Source: Zygaena filipendulae
Lineage: Eukaryota > Arthropoda > Insecta > Lepidoptera > Zygaenidae
Length of the DNA: 64,000 bases
NCBI GenBank assembly: GCA_907165275.2
Contig: OU015665.1
Span: 5,518,001-5,582,000, forward strand
Direction of reading: 5' to 3'
This document shows positions 11,159 to 22,302 of this stretch, piece after piece (position 1 is the stretch's first letter; the number at the start of each line of letters is the position of its first letter). Below the pieces are notes generated by a model that was not told the DNA's origin, ran no database searches, and saw only the letters and a program-made list of their open reading frames with translations. Both the position numbers and the translations under genes were made by a program.

Positions 11159-11357
11159 TCCTACTAATATTATAAATGTGAAAGTGTGGATGTTTGGATG
11201 TTTATTACTCAATCACGCAAAAACGGCTGAACGGATTTGGATGAAATTTGGCATGCACGTTTTCAGGGGTACAGAGAAGGACATAGGGTACTTTTTATCC
11301 CGGAATTCCCGCGGAAACTCTAAAATTACTGCGGGTGAAACCGCGGGGCACAGCTAG
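11159..11357 (+). mobile_element. Complete non-autonomous Helitron-like element (199 bp)
   Basis: Same length and ends as the copy at 3815: A|TCCTACTAATATT at the start, GAAACCGCGGGGCACAGCTAG|T at the end. Very close in sequence to that copy, so relatively recent. Confidence 0.78.
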
Positions 11358-13104
11358 TTATTAATAAATGCGAAAGTAAATTAGAATAAAGTTAATGATG
11401 AGGCGTAGAGATAGTCGAAAATGAAGAAATCAATTCACAACAATGTAGGTACCTCAAATATTTTATGTAAATAACTTCCCAGCTGCTAATGTGAGCGACG
11501 CTGTTTTTCGATGTAGGTATCGATTATTATCGATATATTCGATATTGATCACATCGTGATCGAAAGTCATTACTTTAGAGTTCCTAGAAGGACCTCTCAC
11601 TTCACCTCGATTGCAGGTTATTTACCGAAATCTTAACTAGGAACATAACGTAGGTACGTCATTGTTTATAGGAAATGTCTACTATATCTAGGTAATTCAT
11701 TATTGGCAGATCGTGCACATGTCGTTGCAGCGCACAAGTTCTTACCTATATACATACCTACTTACCTAGTCTACCTACTAGTTGGTGCCTGCGACTTCGC
11801 TCGTGTTGGGTAGATGTTTTCTATCCCGCAGGATAGACAATTGTCTTTTTCTGTCTGTCTGTCGATCCATCAAGATAATTATGAAATTTAGCAAGAAGCA
11901 ATGTATTACATAAGTATAGGGGAAAATCCGCAAAACTAGATTTGTTTACATCATAAAAAAAAATCAAATTTTGTGTATCTACGAGATTAGATTTCCGTGA
12001 TAGCAAAACTACTTTGTGTTGATGAGTGATGACCGAACTATTAACACACAGAGTACAGACCTACTAGTTTGTACGGAACCCTCGGTGCGCGAGGCCTACT
12101 CGTAGTTGACCTTGACTACGTTTGATAAATTTCAATTTCTGCACAAACACGAAGCAGTATAGGTAGGTACATTGGTTTTTTTTGACCATAAAAGTATTCT
12201 TAATAAAGTTTCTTAAGATCTAAGACAATACACAACTTATCGGTGTTGTGTGGCTCAGTGAGGAAATATAAATTAAGGTTCTAAGTTCTCTTGGAAGTAA
12301 CGGTTACCTACTTCCAAAAAAGAATACCTACACCGTTACAATGGTACGAAGTCAGCTTTTATCAAGAAGTTGATTACATTCGTGTGCCTTCAATTTCCTA
12401 CTTGCTTTAATCAATTTTACATAACAACACATTACTTATGAATAATAGTAACAGTAAGTAATAACAATAAACTAAAGAACAATCGTTCAGACAGACGTTA
12501 CTATGGAAATGAATGATTCATTTTATTAAAATCAAATGTAATAAATAACATCCCTGTTTAACTTGATTTTTTCCTAAATGCGTAGCACCCAGAGGTATTT
12601 GAGTCGCAAGTCATAATGAAGACGAATTATTATAATTTTATTCAAATATTAAATTAGTCATCAGTTTTTATGGTACATTGTTTGTGTGTAAATTTAGAAC
12701 CGACTAAGTGCTTACACGGACGAGTGTCCGAGGATTCTTTGTCGGGACAGTCACGTCCCAACTTTTAATTAAATAATAAAGAACACAATTATTTGGTAAT
12801 GAAAATTCATTAGATTGCTCCACTTGTCGCAAACAATTTGTTTTAGCCGCTTCAAAAATCAGTAGCGGTTACATTTGGGAGAAACTCGTATCTAGAGTAG
12901 GTATATATTATAATATAAATACTTTAATAAAAGAAGCATAAAAATCGATACATTATATTACCATACTACGAGCGTTCGTTTTGCCATTTGTTTATCTACA
13001 AAGGGTCTTGAAAACTTTAATTGTGTCTAAAACCATAACCACAATCTTTCTAAAACTCTATTATTAGGTTATTAAATTACGTTAGTTATAGTTATGTTAC
13101 CGGT
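11358..13104. other. No gene seen
   Basis: AT-rich non-coding DNA. Short open frames show no domain or splice support. CTGTCTGTCTGT at about 11850 is a short simple repeat like the one at 10990. Confidence 0.5.
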
Positions 13105-13414
13105 GGTTTCACCCGCGGTAACTTCGGAGTTCCCGCGGGTATTCCGAGATAAAAGCACTTACTACCCTATATTTCTTCCGTACCTGCTATTGTCAACGTG
13201 TAGGTAGTATGTAAAATTTAATGTAGTTTCACCCGCGTTAATTTCGGAGTATACCCGTGGGAATTCCGGGATAAAAAGTACCCTATGTCTTTTTCTGTAC
13301 CTCTGACAACGTGTATGCAAAATTTCATGATGATTGATGGAGATAAGGCGGAAGGTGAAAGTAGCAAACAAACAAACTAACAAACTCACTTTCGCATTGA
13401 TAATATTAGGAAAG
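13105..13414 (-). mobile_element. Two overlapping or tandem Helitron-like copies
   Basis: The block GTTTCACCCGCG, CGGAGT, GGAATTCC... GATAAAA occurs twice (from about 13109 and 13228). The second copy runs to TTGATAATATTAGGA. Probably one copy inserted next to or into another. Confidence 0.6.
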
Positions 13415-13559
13415 ATTTTGCCCACTTCTTCCGCCCGGTGCGATTTGCATTATTTTTACAATTTTCAACATTTTTAGCCATTGCGGTTTAGTCTCGGTGA
13501 CCCCGGCCCAGGCGCGGTCGCAGGCTGAAATTTTGGTGGAGGTCACTAATAATATAATA

Positions 13560-13765
13560 CTAACTGTGCCCCGCGTTTTCACCCGCGGTAATTTCGGAGT
13601 TCCCGCGGGAATTCCGGGATAAAAAGTACACTATGTCCTTTTCTGTAACCCTGACAAGGTGCATGCCAAATTTCATCCAAATCCGTTCAGCCGGTTTTGC
13701 GTGGTTGAGTAACAACATCGAAACATCCAAATATCCGCACTTTCACATTTATAATATTAGTAGGA
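13560..13765 (-). mobile_element. Near-complete Helitron-like element
   Basis: Terminus is CTAA instead of CTAG (mutated), otherwise the family sequence through to TATTAGTAGGA|T. It lies 170 bases upstream of the transporter's first visible exon. Confidence 0.7.
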
Positions 13766-13830
13766 TGTCGAGTAATAAATTAGACTATAATGCACAATAC
13801 ACAATTTTATTACATACATTACGAAAAAAT

Positions 13831-13878
13831 GGGTTGGGGGGGGGGGAGGGGGGTCATGTCCCCGTGACCCCCCCCCAC
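13831..13878. repeat. G-run / C-run inverted repeat
   Basis: A tract of about 20 G with one A interruption is followed by GGTCATGTCCCCGTGACC and nine C. It can fold as a G:C hairpin or the G strand as a quadruplex, and ends 55 bases before the transporter exon at 13933. Confidence 0.7.
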
Positions 13879-13932
13879 AACTCCTGAGGTTTTAATACTC
13901 GTTTATATTGAAACTCGTCAATTGCATTTCAG

Positions 13933-14059
13933 ATGCTGTCCCTGCGCGGTTCAACGTGGCCGTGATGATGTTTTTCGCGTGTTGGGTCAACTATATGATG
14001 CGGGTCAACATGAGCGTCAACATTATTGCCATGGTGCCGGACCACGGCACGTCCTCCTC
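13933..14059 (+). CDS. Transporter exon 1 (first visible): TM1
   Basis: It starts after the acceptor TTTCAG and ends before the donor GTCAGT, phase 1 in and phase 2 out. It encodes AVPARFNVAVMMFF and the TM1 core with MRVNMSVNIIAMV. A later donor (GTACAT after 14063) would also stay open and would splice directly to 17849, but the GTCAGT donor is the one that fits the phase of the exon at 16181. Confidence 0.85.
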
Positions 14060-17000
14060 GTCAGTACATTTATTGTGAACTTACCTACAGTATACATACA
14101 CATTACAATATTTTATTTGTGGCGGGGCGGAAAGCGAATGGTTAATATTATCTGATTACTATAGCTGTGTAGATATAGCGGTTTCACCCGCTTGTGTATC
14201 GGAATTCCGGCAGGAAATCCAAAGACCTTATTTACTTCTTAACGTCCCGTTAAAATCGGTCCAACCGTTTCGGAGATTTAACCGCGTGAGCTTCAACTCC
14301 ACACTTCTTTCTAAGAACCTTCTCCTTACAATAAGTAACAAACATATCAAAAAAAAAATTGCCAAATTGGTTCAGCCGTTCACGCGTAATGCCGTTACTA
14401 AGGGAAATAGAGATTCATTTTTTATAGATACTAGCTGTTCCCCGCTGTTTCACCTGTGTGAATTTCAGAATTCCCGAGGGAATTCCGGTATAAAAGTATT
14501 CTATCTCCTTATCTGTATACCTGACAACGTGTTTTGTCGATTCATTGAGCTGTTGAGGCGTGACAGCGTATCAAACAAACAACCAAACTCACTTTCGCAT
14601 TTATAGTAAGGATGTCAATTACAACTAATATACGTAGGACATCCAAGGATATGGAATTCTCAATATTTCTCTGGAACGTAATGTAATGTTATTTCGGTCG
14701 GTTGGTGATAAAGAATGTTGAAAAAAATTAGCATGGTAGTGAAACGGAATGTTTAATGAGATATATTTAAAGACCATATTTGGATTCTGCTCAACATTGT
14801 TCCCATAATAGAATTTTGTACATAATGGGTTAAAAGTTAAAATCGGTTTTACCCGCGATAATGTCCGAATTTCAGCTATAATGTCAATCTGGGTGCCAAA
14901 AATTCAAATCGGATTAGCTGTTTTTGTGTAACAGACATATACAAACTTTTACATTTATAATAAGTATTAGCAGCTTTGATTAGCAAGATAGGATTATAAA
15001 ATGCAAGTGTGAGAACTGAGAACATAAAAAAAATTACCATTATGTATACTATTATCTAGTATTACTTATTTGCACATAAAATATATAATATTTTTGTTTA
15101 AGCAAAACATTTTTTTAAATAGGAAATTTTAAAAAATAATTACAGCCGTCATAATGTTGCAGTTGCCCTAGTTCTGTATTTTCTGTTTTGATGAATGTCA
15201 CTGGCGGTATTCGTGGTATCCACTACTTGCCAGCATTAGATATTTAAGTACGCAGAAGTACATTGATCAGTGGCCACGTGACTAATCCACAATCACCCAT
15301 CATACTATGACGAGCCGCAACAGCCAACACCGCGACGTATCGAATCACGCTCCATGGCCAATCGACCGCCCCTATTCATGACTCGGTTACAGACGCATTC
15401 AGTATACTTCATCGTATGTATTGTAAAACGATATTGCAATCTGAATTCTATATTTTCGTAACTGAACATTTTTTTCTTTTATAACACCTAAAGGTTTTTA
15501 ACTGTTATTTAAATAGAAAACGAATAAAAAGTAAACTGTTTTTAATAAATATAGGTAATAGTTACTTTTTTCGACCAACATCCCAAAATACTATGTAATA
15601 TGTAGATACTGTGTAATATGTACGATTATTTTTCGCAATTGCGATCGCGAATAGATCAAGTCCTTTTATCACAAACATAATCTAGTGACGTGAGGAGAAG
15701 TGATGACCTCCTAATAAGCAATGTCAATCAGATTCATGGGCATAGGGTATTTATATTTATTTGACTAGGTGCTTAAAAAAATCTGATCTGCCCCTTCTGG
15801 CCCAGAACCAATCTGATTTGCCCCCCTGGCCCAGAAACTGGGTACGCCCATGATCAGTTTAGCTAGTTTTGGTTATAAATACCGTAGTAAATGAATATGA
15901 AGAAGTACTCAAACCCTTTAGGTACAGCTATATTTTGGTGAAAAGAACAGAACATACTGCCACTGTGAGGGGCTAAGTAATTATTATTATGATGACAAAC
16001 AAGGTTTTTCCCATGCGATTTTTTTGGACAAATTTTCAACGAATAAAAAAATATGATTATGGATGACGAAACTGAATGTCTTTTTTTCCCTGCTTGAAAC
16101 TTGATTCGTTTCGAATTCGTGCTCTCGATAGAATATACCTGTAACGTTTCAATGGATGAATGGCATTTAATTATTTGCAGAGTCAAAAGCGAATGTGAGG
16201 CCATAGTGGCCAACAGTTCTTTAAACAACGCCAGTTCAATCGAGGTGACGATGACGAAGTCAGTATTGAGACAGGTAAATAAATAAACACAATACATTAA
16301 GCGACAATTCAACAACATAATAGATGCTGATTAAATTATATGTAATTGCTTGGCTAAGTGAAAATGTTGAGATATTTAGATAGGTAGGTAGGACCTTAGG
16401 AGGTGACCATTTCAACTACCCTGTATAAGTAGGTACGCTATAAATTATGTATGACTTCAACTTGGCTTTGCATAACTGTTCGTCGTACTAGTATGTGTTT
16501 AAAAGTGTTGTTTGAACATCTCTCATGTAGGTATCTAGCGGCTGTTAAGTTAGGCGCTTACCTAGATGTTGAAGTAGGTAGGTACACTTAACATCGTTGA
16601 TTCTTTCCAATACAACATAGTTTGCATGATATAGAAATTATTTAGAGGATGATTTTCTATAGACGCCTATTAGAAACATCTATTTAAAAAAATGTTAAAC
16701 AATATCGAAACTAGCCTGTCTATAGGTGGGTAAATTTGGACGTACCTACCTACTGCCTATACGAATGAACCGTAGAATAAACGACACACGATCGATTTCG
16801 ATTTGTTACTGTGGCCTTGTACCGTCTTGATATAAATTATGTTTTTGTTTTGTAACATAAAGAATAGCTGCAATTTGACTAGTGGCGGAAATTCTGGGGA
16901 TCGGATTTTTACAAGGATTTTTGCATCAATCCATCACTGACTTTATAATAACTACTGCCTACTACACTGTTTGGTCCCATTTTTGAGATTTGTATTACTT

Positions 17001-20000
17001 TAGAGTCCTATTTTGTTATTACCATTTAATCTCGTATTAAAAAGTGTGTACTGTTTCTAGAGATTCTTTCACTTTTCTTAAAAACTATTTTATTAAAAAA
17101 AATCCTTTGCGAAAAATTACTCTATTCGTATGGACGGTATGGATAGTTTTTGTATCCTTCATATTCCTTGCTTTTAATAATTATTTAAGGTGTACGAGAT
17201 CGTTCAATGTTAATATCAGCTTTAGTATTAACTAAAGGATAGTCTTCTTTAAAAGGCTAAACAGGATAGGTTGAAGCATTAGTAATGGCGCAAGGTAATC
17301 AAGTCACCTAGGTAGATACATTCCTCTTTTAGCTAATGCATTTACTATACGGCGCTTTTGATTACTTACATTTGTCTAGATTACCAATTTTAAGTATCTG
17401 CAATAATTAATACGTAAATTGATTGAAGAGTTATTTTAGACAACACCTCGTCCAATTCGACACCTTTGGTGGTGTTGGCCACATCATGAAATAGATATGC
17501 GTTTAGTTGACCATATCGTGAAACGCGATTTCTATTCAATGATCGGGTCAGTGACGACGTGACCAATAGACTTCATGAAATACTTAGTACATTCTGTCAA
17601 AAAATTACCAGGAATTGGTCTTTAAAACATTATATCATGTATCTGTTGCCCATACGTAGTAGGTACAAGTTCTGCTTGTTTTGGAGTCGGTGACTCTGTG
17701 TAATAATTTAGGTATTATTATTATATTTATTTATTAGTACGGACTACTAACAGGACTTCATTTTTGAATTTTAATCGTTTTAATATTTTTTCATGTCCCG
17801 TTAGATTTTTTAAATCTGTTTACATTGTATTTTGAGTATTTCAATTAGCCAGATGGCGTGGTCACGTTCAACTGGACAGTGGAGGAGCAGGCGTACGTGC
17901 TCGGTGGATACTTCTGGGGTTATTCCATCACGGCCTTCTTTGGTGGCACCACCTCGGAGATATATGGACCTCGGCGGGTGGTCTTTATTACTATGCTGAT
18001 CTGTGCGCTGTTGACCGCCCTCTCCCCACTAGCGGCCAGGCTAGACTACATGGTGCTTGTTGGTGCGCGTGTTCTCATGGGATTGGCGTCGGTAAGTTGG
18101 TCTTACATCTAACGCCCGTAAATCCTATTAGGTAGGATGATTTTTAATTGGAACGGTGTTGCCATTTATTTTAATCACATTACTTTAATCATCAAAACCT
18201 GTAGGTACTTTCAATTAGTTTGGAAACTTGTGCAAATTATTTATTACCAAAATTTACTCTGTGAATTGTACTTTTATGTAAATATATGTATAGATACTTA
18301 CTTATTCAGTTCTACCTACTTTATATACCTACGGGCTGTTAACCAAACCTCTTTTATATGATTTTATCATGGTACACTACACAGTCTCTGAGCACTGAGC
18401 AACTCCTGAAACGCGAGCGTAATTGCGGGTAACAGCTCGTAATCGCAGTAACGATAAATCAACATTTTGCCCCATTTAACTGTCAGTACGTGTTAAACCG
18501 ACAGCATTTTATTGTATTTCACTGTCGCGGCACAAGATGTTTTTATCAAGTAGTAAAACAAATTGCAACGAAGTATTTCAATCTTTCCGTGTGACACAGG
18601 TAGGTACTTACTTAAGCATGTATTTTAAATTAAAAATAATAAATGCTTTGTTTACGTAACTCGAACAGTGGTTAATAAAGAGAGTGGTAAAATTATAAAT
18701 GAAGAAAATATAATAATGAAACAGAAGTTTTCAATAGTTTTGGTGTAGCATAGAGCGGCAGCACTAAAGCACTTTCTCCTAAAAGCAATTTACATATATT
18801 TTGCTAAATCCCAGCAATTGATGGCAAAAATTGAAGTTTCACTAAACAAATCTAGTGACAACAAAAAAATCACTAAAATACTAGGTATATCTAGTGAAAA
18901 ATGACAAAAAAGCAGCTACCAAAGAATATGTAAAATACGAACCTGCACCTTTTTATGTTTAATTTAGCTTCCGTATCACTTTTTTAGTTTTGCAATATAT
19001 TTAAAATTGATGAAATACTACATCGTTTGGACACATATGTTTGTATATAATTTTTCTGTCCTTTACAGACGTATTAGCAGTAGCGTAGCTACCGAAGGCC
19101 CCCAAGCTCAGGGGTCCTCGAACCCTGACCAGCAAAGGTTCAATAGGTACGCCTCTGATGATTAGGTTGTGATTATCGTTTATTTTTTTCACAGGGCTTT
19201 CTATTCCCGGCCTTACACGCATTAGTAGCGCACTGGGCGCCCCCCACAGAGAAAGGAAAGTTCGTGAGCTCGCTGCTAGGGGGCGCAATTGGCACGGTGG
19301 TGACGTGGTCCCTCACCGGGCCCCTTATCGAACGCTTCGGCTGGGATTACGCGTTCTATATACCGGGTGAGTATAGTTTATCTATCAAAACAAGTTTGAT
19401 TTGCACGAGATGTTGACAGATCTCTTCTATTGCGTATTATTAGATCTACGTCTATTAAATGTCAATATTTTTTGATGTTGTTATCTTATTTACAAATGCA
19501 GCGGCCATGAGTAGTAAAATATATCTACAGGTGATAAGAGAGAATTTACTTTTCTTCCATTTATATATTCATGACATAACTTGAAAGATTTTCTGCAAAA
19601 TGTAGATAAGAACCTGCCTACATAATATATTATTATCTCTGATATCTCTAAGTAGTTATACAATAAAATAATGTTTGATATCTGTAGGTACTCGGAAGTC
19701 ATAAAATTAAATTTTTATGCAAATAATATAATTTTCCTTTCATTTTTAGAGATAAAAATCAGACATCTGTTTTACCAAAATATCTGAAAATGTGTGTATG
19801 CTCTAGAACGTTAAAAATGATTGTAAATTCGCTCTAAAGTAAGGTCACACAACTGTAGAAGTTTTTGACAACTTGGACGAGGAAATCGGAGCTCCCGGGC
19901 AAAAATTTCTAATATTCACTGAAATTTGGCATTACGTAATTATTGAAATTAAATTACCTCCTTATTAGTATGTAGAGACTGGACGGATTGAATATGTCAG

Positions 20001-22302
20001 TACTGCGGTTCACTAATTAAATTATAATTTTTAGGTATCATCGCATTCGTTTGGTGCATACTTTGGTGGTATCTCGTGTACGACTCTCCTATTCAGCATC
20101 CTCGCATATTACTCGAAGAGAAGGAATACATTTTGAAAGCAATAGGGGACAAAGTAAAACACGGACGAAAAGATTCGACGGTTTGTAATAAAAAAGGCCT
20201 CATAATATTATGTTAGTTAAATTCAAAGCTTGACATCGAATTATTGTGCTAGTCACAATAGAAGTCAGAATTAAAGGGGTGCAGTGGTATTATTGTACAT
20301 TTGACCCACTGCAAATTTAATGCAATGCTTCTTTATTTGCTTAGGTTCTGCCGCCGTTATGTAAAATATTGACATCATTTCCATTCTTGGCTATGGTGAT
20401 ACTCCACTATGGAAACAACTGGGGCTTGTACTTTGTGATGACGGCTGCACCGAAGTTCGTCTCCAGCGCTTTAGGGTTTAACCTGACCTCTACCGGAACC
20501 TTATCTTCCCTGCCCTACCTTGCTAGGATGATTTTCTCACTTATATTCGGAGCTATTGGCGACAGGTAATAATATATTATAATTCTACTCTACATGGAAA
20601 GCTATAGGTAAATTGAATTCCTTGATTTATGAAGTGCTTTTTTTTCAAGTTGGTAAAGTCTCTTTGTAATGACAAATTTTATACAAACTTACAATACTCT
20701 GCTTATATAAAAAATATTGGATTCAATATTTTTTGCATTTAAAGTATAGCCAAATATCATGGGTTAAATACGATTCTTTACAATCTGTTCGAAATCATGT
20801 GTGGGTTACACATTTATTGAAAAATATTTTAAGGAAATCGTTTAAAACAAACCGCGGTACCATACATAAGTAATCTTCATTTTCAGAATTATAAAACAAA
20901 ACATAGTGTCGACCACGTTCATGAGGAAGTTCTTCTGTTTGTTCTCGCACGTGGTGCCTGGGCTGCTCCTCATAGCTCTGGGATACACCGGCTGTGCCCC
21001 TATTCTCTCTGTAGCCCTCATCACATTCTCTATGGGCTCTAACGGTGCAGCTACACTGACCAACTTGGTGAACCATCAGGACTTGGCACCGAACTACGCC
21101 GGTACTCTGTACGGTATCGCCAATGGCATTGGAAACACAGCCGGCTTCGTCACACCATGGGTGACTGCTCGCTTCACTAGAAAAGGAGTAAGTGGAATAC
21201 TCATCTTATTAGTACTTACTTGTCTATTACATCATACCAGACATAGGTATACCTACTACAGATTCATTGAGAACGATATCAATAAAGCCTTAAGTCGTAA
21301 GCGAAGATTAATGGATGTGGATGAAGCGAAATCGGTCCATTACTAATAGGACCATTGTAAGTGAAGAGTAGGAGTATGAGAGTGACTTCCTCTCCAGAGC
21401 AATCATATGTACGAAGCCGTTAGCGCTGTAGTGACATTACCCATATTTTTTTTATTTAGATTTATGCATGTAAACAATTCATACATGCTATATTAATTAC
21501 AGGAGCCTATAACTTTAGCTAGGGCACTTTTGCTCTGAAGCCGAATTTTCACTCTATACCTATCCATGTTTTTTGAAGGTAGATAATACCTCACACATTT
21601 TTGAAAAAAATGCGAATGATTTTAAAATTTGCGACTCTAAGTAAATAATAACTATAATATGTAATATCCGGTTCTGACTGAAAACCAGCGCTAGGAGTGC
21701 CCGCACTCATAGTCACATGCTGAGGCAGTGACCGTTTTGGCCATGGGGACGCACCACACAAACACCTCTGTCATTTATTATCATTAAACACACCCAGACT
21801 GGAAAGTGGAACCCCGTGTTCATCACACAAAGTGCACCCCCACCGGGAATCGAACCCAGAACCTCTTGATTAGCGGGCAAGCATGATGACCTACTACGCC
21901 AATCGGGTCGTCAAAATTGTAGGTAATTGTGTTGTGTCTGTGTTTCCAAATAAATGCCTTTTCTTTCTTTATATCTCAATAAATTATTATGAACGTATCA
22001 CTTTTTAAATTTTATGGCCTCAACTTAAAGAATATAACAAACTGTAGGCTGTCTACAACTAAGAAGATTTTCTTCCTAATATTTTACAGAACGGCTTTGC
22101 TGAATGGCGTCCAGTATTTATAACGGGAGCTTCTGTGTACATTGCTACAGCAGTATATTTCATCTTGTTTGGGACCGGAGAGATACAGTCTTGGAACTAT
22201 TTGCCCCAAACCGAAGAAGATCCAGACAAGAAACGAATCGTTGTCGTGGATTCTACAGAGAATAGAAATAGTACAGCTGTAACAGTTCCTGTGACAACAT
22301 AA
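13933..22302 (+). CDS. SLC17-family MFS transporter (sialin / inorganic phosphate cotransporter-like), 8 exons, N-terminus missing
   Basis: Exons: 13933-14059, 16181-16274, 17849-18091, 19195-19366, 20035-20180, 20345-20565, 20887-21187, 22090-22302. All introns are GT-AG and the phases fit, giving about 505 residues and a TAA stop; SLC17 proteins are usually 480-520, so only a short N-terminus is missing. Counting from the first visible residue, TM1 carries MRVNMS (R24, matching the transport arginine of sialin), TM2 has GGYFWGYSIT, and TM4 has FPALHALVAHWAPP with H163 at the conserved SLC17 histidine. The TM1-TM2 loop has N-glycosylation sequons. The product should be a 12-helix membrane carrier for organic or inorganic anions; the substrate cannot be read from sequence. 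The first visible exon starts in phase 1, so an upstream exon must supply the start codon, and I could not find it. AATAAA signals lie at 22321-22330. The gene converges on the RhoGAP gene. Confidence 0.93.
14163..14612 (-). mobile_element. Two degenerate Helitron-like copies in transporter intron 1
   Basis: The first (about 14180-14290) keeps GCGGTTTCACCCGC and the 'ccgtttcgg' block. The second (14431-14612) starts ACTAGCTGTTCCCCGC, has GGGAATTCCGGTATAAAAG and ends TTTATAGTAAGGAT. A third, weaker piece lies near 14843-14970. Confidence 0.55.
16181..16274 (+). CDS. Transporter exon 2: glycosylated TM1-TM2 loop
   Basis: This 94-base exon is bounded by ATTTGCAG and CAG|GTAAAT, phase 2 in and phase 0 out. 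It encodes VKSECEAIVANSSLNNASS, then IEVTMTKSVLRQ, with N-x-S sequons at NSS and NAS. Its position between TM1 and TM2 matches the extracellular glycosylated loop of SLC17 carriers. Support comes from splice-site phase and loop composition, not from a recognised domain. Confidence 0.78.
17849..18091 (+). CDS. Transporter exon 3: TM2 to TM4 start
   Basis: 81 codons, phase 0 at both ends, acceptor AATTAG and donor GTAAGT. It encodes PDGVVTFNWTVEEQAYVLGG, the family signature GYFWGYSITAFFGG, the MFS A-loop-like SEIYGPRRV, and TM3 into TM4 ending ARVLMGLAS. Confidence 0.93.
19195..19366 (+). CDS. Transporter exon 4: TM4-TM5
   Basis: Acceptor TTTTTTCACAG, donor GTGAGT, phase 0 in and phase 1 out. 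It encodes FPALHALVAHWAPPTEKGKF, the most diagnostic SLC17 segment, followed by the glycine-rich TM5 LLGGAIGTVVTW and FGWDYAFYIPG. Confidence 0.94.
20035..20180 (+). CDS. Transporter exon 5: TM6 and start of cytosolic loop
   Basis: Acceptor TTTTTAG, donor GTTTGT, phase 1 in and phase 0 out. It encodes IIAFVWCILWWYLVYDSP (TM6) and the charged central loop with HPRILLEEKEYI, typical of SLC17 where the loop reads 'hP.Is..E..yI'. Confidence 0.92.
20345..20565 (+). CDS. Transporter exon 6: TM7-TM8
   Basis: Acceptor TTTGCTTAG, donor GTAATA, phase 0 in and phase 2 out. It encodes FLAMVILHYGNNWGLYFVMT (TM7), the conserved P-K-F loop, TLSSLPYLARMI and the start of TM8, ending GAIGDR across the intron. 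Confidence 0.93.
20887..21187 (+). CDS. Transporter exon 7: TM9-TM11
   Basis: Acceptor ATTTTCAG, donor GTAAGT, phase 2 in and phase 0 out. It encodes helices with GLLLIALGYTGC and FSMGSNGAATLTNLVNHQDL, then the family motif LAPNYAGTLYGIANGIGN and the TM11 end ARFTRKG. The frame stays open past the donor to a stop at 21346, which would give a different C-terminus if the intron were retained (see findings). Confidence 0.93.
21668..21914 (-). mobile_element. tRNA-derived SINE, full-length or nearly so
   Basis: On the - strand it starts GACGACCCGATTGGCGTAGT (A-box-like) and has a B box in GGGTTCGATTCCCGG, then the body CTTTGTGTGATGAACACGGG. The end is near GGTTTTCAGTCAGAACCGG. It lies in the transporter's last intron. 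Next to its head on the + strand is AATAAATGCCTTTTCTTTC, also found at 32.3 kb. Confidence 0.75.
22090..22302 (+). CDS. Transporter terminal exon 8: TM12 and cytosolic tail
   Basis: Acceptor TATTTTACAG, phase 0. It encodes NGFAEWRPVFITGASVYI, the last helix, and FGTGEIQSWNY, where SLC17 proteins have 'fgsge.Q.Wn'. A polar tail ends ...AVTVPVTT at the TAA stop. Confidence 0.93.
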   Translation, partial: NGFAEWRPVFITGASVYIATAVYFILFGTGEIQSWNYLPQTEEDPDKKRIVVVDSTENRNSTAVTVPVTT

